NCBI GenBank assembly: GCA_016703105.1
Contig: JADJCS010000001.1
Location: forward strand, 1 to 64,000
Source: Flavobacteriales bacterium
GTDB taxonomy: Bacteria > Bacteroidota > Bacteroidia > Flavobacteriales_F > PHOS-HE28
Reading direction: 5' to 3'
DNA length: 64,000 nucleotides
Below are positions 24,831 to 31,757 of the stretch, piece by piece; position 1 is the first letter of the stretch, and every line of letters begins with the position of its first letter. The notes under the pieces were generated by a model. It saw only the letters and a list, made by a program, of their open reading frames with translations. It searched no databases and was not told the origin of the DNA. The position numbers and the translations under genes were made by a program.

Positions 24831-24838
24831 TATTTTCG
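24831..24838 (+). promoter_or_regulatory. Predicted -7 box of pyrD, TATTTTCG
   Basis: Fits TAnnTTYG and ends 7 bases before the pyrD ATG, again leaving almost no leader. Confidence 0.5.
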
Positions 24839-24845
24839 CCCCCCG

Positions 24846-25892
24846 ATGTACGGCCTCCTTCGCCCGTTGCTCTTCCTGCTTTCGCCGGAGCGCGCCCATG
24901 CCGTTACGTTCGCTTTGCTGGAGGCGGTGCGGGGCATCCCCGGAATGCTTCGGCTGGTTGGTACGAGACCGGTGAACAAGGGCGCCGCGGTGGAGGTCAT
25001 GGGGCTTCAGTTCCCTTCACCCGTAGGTCTGGCCGCTGGGATGGACAAGGATGCGAAGCATGTGGAGGCCATGGCCGCCATCGGCTTCGGCTTCGTGGAG
25101 ATCGGCACCTTGACCCCGTTGCCGCAGCCTGGCAACGAGCGTCCGCGCCTCTTCCGGCTTCCTGCGGACCACGCGCTGATCAATCGGATGGGCTTCAACA
25201 ACGGCGGCGTGCATGCCGCAGTGGAAAGACTAGAACGCCGGAAGCCCGGGATCATCGTCGGAGGGAACATCGGCAAGAACAAGGCGACACCCAATGAACA
25301 AGCCATCGAGGACTACGTGAAGTGTTTCGAAGCGCTCCACCCGGTCGTGGACTATTTCGTGGTGAACGTGAGCTCGCCGAACACCCCCGGTTTGCGCGCC
25401 TTGCAGGACAAAGGCCCCTTGCTGGAGATCCTCGTTCGCCTTGTCGCGATCGACCGACATCTGACAACTAACAACCATCAACCAAAACCCATCCTCCTCA
25501 AGATCGCGCCGGACCTCACGAACGAGCAGTTGGACGACATCGTTTCCGTGGTGAAGGAGAGCGATATCCAAGGCGTCGTGGCCACGAACACGACCATCTC
25601 GCGCGATGGATTGCTCACACCGAAGGAAGATGTGGCTGCGATGGGTGCCGGCGGCGTGAGCGGTGCGCCGGTGCGGGCCCGGAGCACCGAGGTGGTGCGG
25701 TACCTGCGCGATCGCTTGCCGAAGCCGTGCGTGATCATCGGTGTGGGCGGGATCGATAGTGCCGATGCAGCGATGGAGAAGATCCATGCGGGTGCGGATC
25801 TGGTGCAGGTCTACACCGGACTGATCTATGAAGGCCCGGCGGTGGTATCGCGGATCAACGAAGCCTATGCGACATGGAGAAGCCGTTTGTGA
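24846..25892 (+). CDS. pyrD: Dihydroorotate dehydrogenase (quinone), class 2
   Basis: Oxidises dihydroorotate to orotate with electrons to the quinone pool, in pyrimidine synthesis at the inner membrane. The 348-residue protein has the class 2 N-terminal helical extension (LLRPLLFLLSPERAHAVTFALL) for membrane contact, then SPVGLAAGMDKDA, GFVEIGTLTPLPQPGN, the substrate loop NRMGFNN and the catalytic serine in NVSSPNTPGLR. FMN ligands follow in KIAPDL, NTTISR, GAGGVSG, GVGGI and QVYTGLIYEGP. An unusual segment HLTTNNHQPKP (about residues 207-217) is encoded by a heptamer repeat. The 3' end overlaps the HMG-CoA lyase gene by 19 bases. Confidence 0.95.
   Translation: MYGLLRPLLFLLSPERAHAVTFALLEAVRGIPGMLRLVGTRPVNKGAAVEVMGLQFPSPVGLAAGMDKDAKHVEAMAAIGFGFVEIGTLTPLPQPGNERPRLFRLPADHALINRMGFNNGGVHAAVERLERRKPGIIVGGNIGKNKATPNEQAIEDYVKCFEALHPVVDYFVVNVSSPNTPGLRALQDKGPLLEILVRLVAIDRHLTTNNHQPKPILLKIAPDLTNEQLDDIVSVVKESDIQGVVATNTTISRDGLLTPKEDVAAMGAGGVSGAPVRARSTEVVRYLRDRLPKPCVIIGVGGIDSADAAMEKIHAGADLVQVYTGLIYEGPAVVSRINEAYATWRSRL
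25461..25495. repeat. Heptamer repeat inside pyrD
   Basis: CTGACAA, CTAACAA, CCATCAA, CCAAAAC, CCATCCT follow one another in 7-base steps. The first two units match those at 10112-10125 (opposite strand). In frame they encode LTTNNHQPKPI, in a variable surface loop of PyrD just before KIAPDL. Confidence 0.6.
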
Positions 25893-26806
25893 AACTGGTC
25901 GAGTGCCCGCGCGACGCCATGCAAGGCATCGTGCCCTTCATTCCAACGGAGGTGAAGGTGCGTTACTTGAATACCTTGCTACAGGTCGGCTTTGATACCA
26001 TCGATATCGGCAGTTTCGTGAGCCCCAAAGCGATCCCACAACTCGCCGACACGGCCGAGGTGCTCGCGCGGATCGACACCACCGGCTCGCGCAGCAAATT
26101 ACTGGTGATCGTGGCCAACGAACGGGGCGCGGAGGAAGCGGTGAAGCAGGCCGGCGTGAGTTATCTGGGCTATCCGTTCAGCATCAGTGAGACCTTCCAA
26201 CAGCGCAACACCAACACCAGCATCGAAGGATCGTGGGCCCGCACCGCGCGTATCGCGGAACTCTGCCGGGCGAACGGCAAGGAGTTCGTGGTGTACATCA
26301 GCATGGCCTTCGGCAATCCGTATGGCGACCCCTGGAACGCGGAGGTGGCCTTGCACTGGGTGGATCGGCTTGTGAGGGAGCTCGGTGTCTCGATCATCGC
26401 GTTGAGCGATACCGTGGGCGTGGCGCGGCCAGAGGATATCACTTCCATGTTCACTGCGTTGATCCCCGCGCTACCCCAAGCGGAGTTCGGTGCGCATCTC
26501 CATTGCACCCCCGCCAACTGGAAAGCGAAAACGGATGCCGCCTGGCAGGCAGGCTGCCGCCGCTTCGATGGTGCCATCAAAGGCTACGGCGGCTGCCCGA
26601 TGGCGGAAGATGAGCTCGTGGGCAATCTCCAGATGGAACTATTTGTGCAGGAATTGGAGGGGAGGGGTGTGCGGACGGGGTTGGATCTGGGCGCGCTGGA
26701 TCGCGCGGTAAGAGACTCTGCTGGAGTGTTTCCTTCGGGGCGGAGGCGGGGGGGGGGATGTCTCACCGGAGGCGGGAGACACGGGGATCAATTCACAATG
26801 CCTTGA
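25874..26806 (+). CDS. Hydroxymethylglutaryl-CoA lyase
   Basis: Splits HMG-CoA to acetoacetate and acetyl-CoA, the last step of leucine breakdown. TIM-barrel motifs are complete: VKLVECPRDAMQG (catalytic Arg and metal-ligand Asp), FDTIDIGSFVSPK, VSYLGYPFSISETF, SMAFGNPYGDPW, LSDTVGVA, the HLH metal ligands in FGAHLHCTPANW and the catalytic Cys in KGYGGCPMAEDEL. The family part ends near LDRAVRDSAGVF (residue 285). The last 25 residues (Gly/Arg-rich, through a run of nine G near 26750) look like read-through after an indel, so the true end is uncertain. It begins inside the end of pyrD. Confidence 0.85.
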   Translation: MEKPFVKLVECPRDAMQGIVPFIPTEVKVRYLNTLLQVGFDTIDIGSFVSPKAIPQLADTAEVLARIDTTGSRSKLLVIVANERGAEEAVKQAGVSYLGYPFSISETFQQRNTNTSIEGSWARTARIAELCRANGKEFVVYISMAFGNPYGDPWNAEVALHWVDRLVRELGVSIIALSDTVGVARPEDITSMFTALIPALPQAEFGAHLHCTPANWKAKTDAAWQAGCRRFDGAIKGYGGCPMAEDELVGNLQMELFVQELEGRGVRTGLDLGALDRAVRDSAGVFPSGRRRGGGCLTGGGRHGDQFTMP

Positions 26807-27153
26807 TGCCTTGCTGAGCAGGGGAGCCCAAGTGATCAGCAGTCCCACTCGCAGGTCCATCAGCTTCAGAATAGGTGAGCACTTGTTTGTAGTGAACGGC
26901 TGCCAGCTGTTCCACGGACTTTAGTTCAACTACAACACAGCCCTCTACCAGAAGGTCGATCCTCAGACCATCTTCGAATCGAACCCCTTCGTAGGTGAAG
27001 ACCACGCTCTTCTCTCGCCCGACCTTCAGTCCGCGCTTTACGAGACGCAATGTGAGCAGCGCGGAATACACCGACTCAAGCAGCCCTGGACCAGGTCCGG
27101 GGCTGGAAGGCCTCATCGAGAATGATCCCTGTTAGCTCCTCATGCTGCTCCAT
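26793..27153 (-). pseudogene. GxxExxY family gene, broken by several frameshifts
   Basis: Fragments of a GxxExxY protein (Pfam PF13366 type) are readable in three frames. MEQHEELTGIILDEAF starts at 27153, then PGLLESVYSALLTLRLVKRG with LRIDLLVEGCVVVELKSVEQ follows in the next frame. A one-base shift near 26860 gives YLKLMDLRVGLLITW, and the last residues GIKAL return to the earlier frame before the stop at 26793. The intact family is about 120-130 residues long and has a nuclease-like or unknown role. Whether the damage is real or due to sequencing cannot be told; a few residues (HRxLG) also seem lost near the first break. It overlaps the end of the convergent HMG-CoA lyase ORF. Confidence 0.65.
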
Positions 27154-27200
27154 TTCACGCTGCTCTTGTATTCTCCGTGCCCCCGTGGCTCCGTGTGAGC
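27154..27200. repeat. Octamer repeat before the GxxExxY remnant
   Basis: On the plus strand CTCCGTGC, CCCCGTGG, CTCCGTGT follow in 8-base steps (about 27174-27197). On the minus strand this reads as the CACGGAGGCACGGAG type of repeat that often lies directly upstream of GxxExxY genes in other genomes (from general knowledge). Confidence 0.5.
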
Positions 27201-27201
27201 C

Positions 27202-28452
27202 TCAAGCCATTCTCAGTTCCAGGACGGTGATCTCCGGTGGCATACCCACCCGGCCAGGGAAACCAATGAAACCGAAGCCCCGGTTCACGTAGAGCTGTTG
27301 ATCGCCCTCTTGGTACAGACCAGCCCAGTGCTTGTATACCCATTGGGCCGGGCTGTACGTCTGCCCACCGAGTTTCACGCCGAGTTGGGCGCCATGCGTG
27401 TGCCCGCTCAAGGTGAGGTCAACGCCGGTGCCCCACACCTGCATTTCCCAATGCGTGGGATCATGGCTCATTAGAATGCGATAGGGGTAGCTATCGCTGC
27501 CACGCAGTGTTTTCGCCAGGTCGCCGTATTGCTGGAACCCACGGCCCCAGTTCTGCACACCAAGAAGTCCGATGTGATCGCCGCTGCGCTCCAGTGGAAG
27601 GTGTTCATCCAGCAACAGCCGGAAGCCCATATCCGCGTGTATGGTCTTCAGTCGTTGCAGGTTGCGGGCTTTTGAGGCCGGATCATCCCAACGGGCATAG
27701 TCGCTGTAGTCGTGGTTGCCAAGGATGCTGAACTTGCCCATGGGTGCGTTCAGTCCACGAAGCACGTCTATGAAACCCTCCGCTTCATCCGCGTAGTCGT
27801 TCACCAGGTCGCCGGTGAAGAGGATGAGATCCGGTTTTTCGGCATTGATCAGATCCACACCTTTCTGTACGATCGAACGGTCCGATCCATAGCTACCCAA
27901 GTGCAGATCGCTGATCTGCACGATGCGAAGCCCGTGGAACGAAGCCGGAAGCCGGGAGGAGTTCACCGGTATGTGGGCCACCTTGAAGTTCCGCCGCCCC
28001 TTCGTGATCCCGTACAACACACCGATGAAGGGCACCGCGGAAACCAAGAGCCCTGCCTGGCTCAGAAAGGCGGCACGAGAAAGCGTCTCCCCGGAAGCCT
28101 CGCCCCCAGGAGTCACCTTCCACCAGCCCCAGCGAAAAAGGTGGAAAAGGTCATCCAATCCATGGAAAAGGATGATCACCACTTTGGGCAGGAAAAAGAG
28201 CAGGAACAACGCCGCCAGCGAGAACATGAAGCTGTGGTTGCGTGTGCCCCGGAGGTCCTGCAAGCTGATCGCCACCCAGACCAGCAATGCGATCATGCCA
28301 ATGCTCAGCGCCCAATAGGAGAGCCGCACGATCCGCCTACCGCCCTGCGACCAGCTGGAGATGGCGGCATTGATGCCTTTGTATGCGTAGAGGTCAATGA
28401 GCACAAGGACCAAGAGGAAGATAGAGAAGCCGATGAGGCCGCGGGTGGTCAT
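27202..28452 (-). CDS. Membrane-anchored metallophosphoesterase
   Basis: A 416-residue protein. Residues 1-165 hold five hydrophobic segments (for example GLIGFSIFLLVLVLIDLYAY and MFSLAALFLLFFLPKVVIILF). The catalytic domain follows with all metallophosphatase motifs: ISDLHLGS, FTGDLVNDY, LGNHDYSDY, LMSHDPTHW and LSGHTHGAQ. This matches the YkuE/LpxH-like group of Bacteroidota enzymes with N-terminal membrane helices. A role in releasing phosphate from a lipid or nucleotide at the membrane is likely, substrate unknown. The start at 28452 (MTTRGLIG) is chosen over 28494. A second minus-strand gene lies 125 bases upstream. Confidence 0.88.
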   Translation of the reverse strand: MTTRGLIGFSIFLLVLVLIDLYAYKGINAAISSWSQGGRRIVRLSYWALSIGMIALLVWVAISLQDLRGTRNHSFMFSLAALFLLFFLPKVVIILFHGLDDLFHLFRWGWWKVTPGGEASGETLSRAAFLSQAGLLVSAVPFIGVLYGITKGRRNFKVAHIPVNSSRLPASFHGLRIVQISDLHLGSYGSDRSIVQKGVDLINAEKPDLILFTGDLVNDYADEAEGFIDVLRGLNAPMGKFSILGNHDYSDYARWDDPASKARNLQRLKTIHADMGFRLLLDEHLPLERSGDHIGLLGVQNWGRGFQQYGDLAKTLRGSDSYPYRILMSHDPTHWEMQVWGTGVDLTLSGHTHGAQLGVKLGGQTYSPAQWVYKHWAGLYQEGDQQLYVNRGFGFIGFPGRVGMPPEITVLELRMA

Positions 28453-28517
28453 AGGGTCGGAGAGGGGCTGAGGGATGTTCGAGGGTCGTGTCAAAGGTGG
28501 AGCTTGACCTCGCTGTT

Positions 28518-28552
28518 AAGGAGGTGATCCCATGAACGGCTGTGGCTGGTGA
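28518..28552 (+). other. Perfect extended Shine-Dalgarno sequence before a six-codon ORF
   Basis: AAGGAGGTGATCC (28518-28530) is an exact 13-base complement of the 16S rRNA 3' end. Seven bases after GGAGG an ATG opens the ORF MNGCGW, which stops at 28552. On the minus strand the same bases read GGATCACCTCCTT within the leader between two co-directional genes. It may be chance; no further 16S similarity surrounds it. Confidence 0.35.
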
Positions 28553-28577
28553 ACGACGGCCAGTTTTCAGCCCACTG

Positions 28578-30182
28578 CTATGGCTTGCGGTACACTTCGC
28601 TCCAGGCATCTCCTGAACTGAACCGGGCCATACGGACCATGTCAAGTTTCTCACGTTGGGCCTGCAGTTCTGAATGAGTGGCGTGTGTGAACAATGCGTA
28701 TGAACTGCGTTCGTCCAGTGTCTGGGACACGTTCTTGAAGGCAGGTGCGCCCTTTAGATAGCCCGCTTCCGGGTCGGTCATGTAAATACCCTCGAGGAAA
28801 GAGGCATAGATCGCCTCATCTTGAAGGCCCAACGCTTTGCAATGATCAATGGCCTGTTGCTCCACCTGGATGTCGTCGCGATAACTCAGCCTGTTGTCGC
28901 CGACCTTCTCGCTTGTCCGTAACTGCATCCCGGTAAGAACAATGGTCAGTCCAGCCGTCGCCGCAAAAGCACACGGATGGTAGTTCCGAAGCGCGCTATG
29001 CACAAAAGCAAGCGTGCATAGGGCGATGAGCGGGATCAAGCAGACCAAATAGCGTTCAGTGAAAAAGTTGATCGCCGAGAAGACAACCATACCCCCGAAG
29101 ACCAGCGTGCCGATACCGAGGAAGGCACCCCGCTTCGGTTCTACTTGGGCGTATGGCCGTTGGATCAGTACATGCACCAGTGCCACACATGCAGGGATCG
29201 CGACCAATGCCCAGAGCGGAGGTAGTGGCCATCGGTTGAAGAGCACCTTGACCGCCGCCACATACGCCAGTACGACCAGCGCGGCCCTGACTAACCGGAT
29301 GCCCCCCCAGGCCAAGGGTGCGATCAAACCGAAGAGGTAAGTGCCCCACACCCTTCCTTGATCTTCCATCAGATCGGAGTAGATGTACTTCACAGTATAC
29401 AGGAACTGTGTCAGGTCCCAGTTCATCAGCCCGAGATGCTCAGGATAGAAGAACCAGCCGTAGGTGAAGCGTTGGTATAGGTAGAAAGTTGAGCCGGTGA
29501 ATAGGGGCAAGGGAGCGAGGTAGTACCAGGACTTCGCGCGAGCGGGCGACTTGGGCCGCAGCAGTTGCCAGATTATGATCGCCAGCACGATAATGGCTCC
29601 GGTCTCCTTCACCCAAAGCGTGCACGTACCAAGGACCACATAGGCCAGCGCCCGTCCCTGCACGTAACAATGGATGGTGCCCAAGGCGAAAAGAGCGAGC
29701 ATCACTTCAGGCAACAACAGCCCGCTTTGCGCCAGGAATGTCTCGTTCATCAGCACGAGCGCTGTCGCCGCCAGGCCCACTTGCTCCGACCCGAGTTGGC
29801 GGCCAACCCAATAGATCAGAACCAGCAGAACGGTGGCGACGAACAAAGCGAAGCCATGAAGGCTTACTGGCGCTGTGCCGAAGAACATGCTCCAGCAACT
29901 TGCCAAAAAATGGAAGAGCAAGGGATGGCCGCGCGAAAGATCCGTTCCGATACTTCCCGGCAACAGGCTCGGCCCATGGTTGTGCATGGCCCGAACCGCA
30001 GGAGCGTACACCCAGCATTCATCCCAATAGAAGGGAAGTGGCAGGTAGGCCCACTTGATAGCAACGAAGGCGATCAGCAGGACGGCGAGCCCCACGCGCT
30101 CCCAGCGTCTTCGCAGCATGGATGAAAGGGAAGGGGAGAGCACGACGATCGGGGTGGGGCGAATCTCGGAAGAAGCGATCAT
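28578..30182 (-). CDS. GT-C family glycosyltransferase (GT39-like), membrane
   Basis: A 534-residue polytopic membrane protein with about eleven hydrophobic segments. The first extracytoplasmic loop contains YWDECWVYAPAVR, where WDE is the GT-C acidic motif, followed by GHPLLFHFL. These enzymes move a sugar from a polyprenyl-phosphate donor to a lipid or protein on the periplasmic side. It has a short soluble tail (residues 440-534). The start at 30182 (MIASSEIRP) is chosen; a GTG at 30197 and an ATG at 30119 are alternatives. It may share a transcript with the downstream metallophosphoesterase. Confidence 0.75.
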   Translation of the reverse strand: MIASSEIRPTPIVVLSPSLSSMLRRRWERVGLAVLLIAFVAIKWAYLPLPFYWDECWVYAPAVRAMHNHGPSLLPGSIGTDLSRGHPLLFHFLASCWSMFFGTAPVSLHGFALFVATVLLVLIYWVGRQLGSEQVGLAATALVLMNETFLAQSGLLLPEVMLALFALGTIHCYVQGRALAYVVLGTCTLWVKETGAIIVLAIIIWQLLRPKSPARAKSWYYLAPLPLFTGSTFYLYQRFTYGWFFYPEHLGLMNWDLTQFLYTVKYIYSDLMEDQGRVWGTYLFGLIAPLAWGGIRLVRAALVVLAYVAAVKVLFNRWPLPPLWALVAIPACVALVHVLIQRPYAQVEPKRGAFLGIGTLVFGGMVVFSAINFFTERYLVCLIPLIALCTLAFVHSALRNYHPCAFAATAGLTIVLTGMQLRTSEKVGDNRLSYRDDIQVEQQAIDHCKALGLQDEAIYASFLEGIYMTDPEAGYLKGAPAFKNVSQTLDERSSYALFTHATHSELQAQREKLDMVRMARFSSGDAWSEVYRKP

Positions 30183-30228
30183 GTCGGGATCCGTCACGCC
30201 GAAGGCTCCATGGTGGTGCGAGCACCCC

Positions 30229-30236
30229 TAGCTTTG
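30229..30236 (+). promoter_or_regulatory. -7 box TAGCTTTG
   Basis: A perfect TAnnTTTG match ending 9 bases before the ATG at 30246 and 18 before that at 30255. Confidence 0.55.
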
Positions 30237-30254
30237 GCGTGACCGATGCAGTGC

Positions 30255-31703
30255 ATGAGACTGAGGTATGGCTGGCTCTTAATGGTACTGTTCGCTGCGA
30301 GCAGTGAAGGTCAAGTCACCTGGCGACGAACGTATGGTGGCACCGGCAGCGATGTCGCGCGGAGCGTGGAGCAGACTGCTGATGGTGGCTATTTGGTCGC
30401 AGGCTCCACCGGCAGCTTTGGCAATGGTGCAGGCGATATGTACGTGGTGCGCACGGACGCCCTTGGTGAGCCCTTGTGGACGCATGTCTATGGTGGAATA
30501 GGGGTGGAGCAGGGAGTGGCTTGTCGTGAACTTGCCGATGGATACGTCCTTGCCGGTTCCACTTCGCTGGGTGTACATGGCGGCTATGACATGGTGCTGG
30601 TGCGGACCGATGTGAACGGCGAACCGCTCTGGACTAAGAATTACGGAACGGCGGAATGGGACCTGTGCTATGCGCTGGACGTATTGCCTGATGGCTTCAT
30701 CCTTGGCGGACTGAGCTACGGGGCAGGTCAACCCTCCGGCTCCGCCTATGCGGTCCGCACCGATCTGAACGGCGATACCATCTGGACCCAAGCCTTCGGA
30801 GGACCGCTTGGGACCGAGTGCGCTGGTATTCGGGCCACTAGCGATGGTGGCTTCATTGTGGTGGGTTCCATGGCGACGGCGAACGGCCTGACCGATGGCT
30901 TCTTCACCAAATTGGACAGCGACGGTTATGAGGCGTGGACCACGCCGATCGGCGGCGACAGCGCTGACTATCTCGTCGATGTGCATGAAGCGCCCAATGG
31001 TGAATTCGTAGGGAGTGGTGGGACGCACAGCCATAGTGACTTCATGCAGATCCTGCTCGCTAATGTGCTACCTGCTGGCCAGTGGAATTGGGAACGGTAT
31101 TTCGGAAGTGGGGCGGATGCCGGGGCCACCGCCATTTGCGCAGACCACGATGGTGGCTTCGTGATCACCGGTTACAACACGCTGAACCTGGGCGCGCGGG
31201 ATATCATCCTCACGACCACCTATCCCAATGGCGATTTCCAGTTCGGCAACAATTACGGCGATGGGGAACCTGCCGATGGATACGCGATCAATACCACGAG
31301 CGATGGTGGCTACGTGGTGGCCGGTTGGGCGGAGAATTATGGTCCTGGGTTGCGCGCGATGTATGTGGTAAAGACCGACTCCACCGGGCAAACCGCTTCA
31401 TTGGATGTGGACGTCTTCTCGGACCCGCTCCCGGTCCTATCGCAGGAGGAAATGCAGAAAATCGTGCTATATCCTGACCCGGTCGCGTCCCTTTCACCGG
31501 TCACCGTTCATGGGCTGCCACCAGGCCACACATGGGAGGTCCGCATGAGCGACATGAACGGACGCGCGGTCTTCAACACCTCAATGCGCAGCGATAATTC
31601 GCTGTTCGTACTACCGGCGATGGCGACAGGGCTCTATGCCGTCCTGCTCAGGGCCGCCGGCATCGAGCATCGACTGCGCCTCTGCGTTGCGGCCCAACCT
31701 TGA
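30255..31703 (+). CDS. Secreted beta-propeller protein with T9SS-type C-terminus
   Basis: 482 residues with a signal peptide (MRLRYGWLLMVLFAASSEGQ). Seven or eight repeats of the form TADGGYLVAGSTGSFG ... DMYVVRTDALGEPLWTHVYGG run from residue 20 to 380, the pattern of beta-propeller domains common in Bacteroidota surface proteins. The last 85 residues (YPDPVASLSPVTVHGL ... MNGRAVFNTSM ... LYAVLLRAAGIEHRLRL) are a divergent T9SS sorting domain, with YPDP in place of YPNP. The ATG at 30246 is also possible. Probably a cell-surface or released structural protein. Confidence 0.75.
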   Translation: MRLRYGWLLMVLFAASSEGQVTWRRTYGGTGSDVARSVEQTADGGYLVAGSTGSFGNGAGDMYVVRTDALGEPLWTHVYGGIGVEQGVACRELADGYVLAGSTSLGVHGGYDMVLVRTDVNGEPLWTKNYGTAEWDLCYALDVLPDGFILGGLSYGAGQPSGSAYAVRTDLNGDTIWTQAFGGPLGTECAGIRATSDGGFIVVGSMATANGLTDGFFTKLDSDGYEAWTTPIGGDSADYLVDVHEAPNGEFVGSGGTHSHSDFMQILLANVLPAGQWNWERYFGSGADAGATAICADHDGGFVITGYNTLNLGARDIILTTTYPNGDFQFGNNYGDGEPADGYAINTTSDGGYVVAGWAENYGPGLRAMYVVKTDSTGQTASLDVDVFSDPLPVLSQEEMQKIVLYPDPVASLSPVTVHGLPPGHTWEVRMSDMNGRAVFNTSMRSDNSLFVLPAMATGLYAVLLRAAGIEHRLRLCVAAQP

Positions 31704-31757
31704 CCGCTTGGAAGGCACCCCCCGATCGGCCACCTTCGCCATCCCTTTCCTTTTTCC

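Noticed and set aside
28518..28530. Fragment of a 16S rRNA gene
   Set aside because: Only 13 bases match; flanking bases do not resemble the 16S 3' end or the following spacer.
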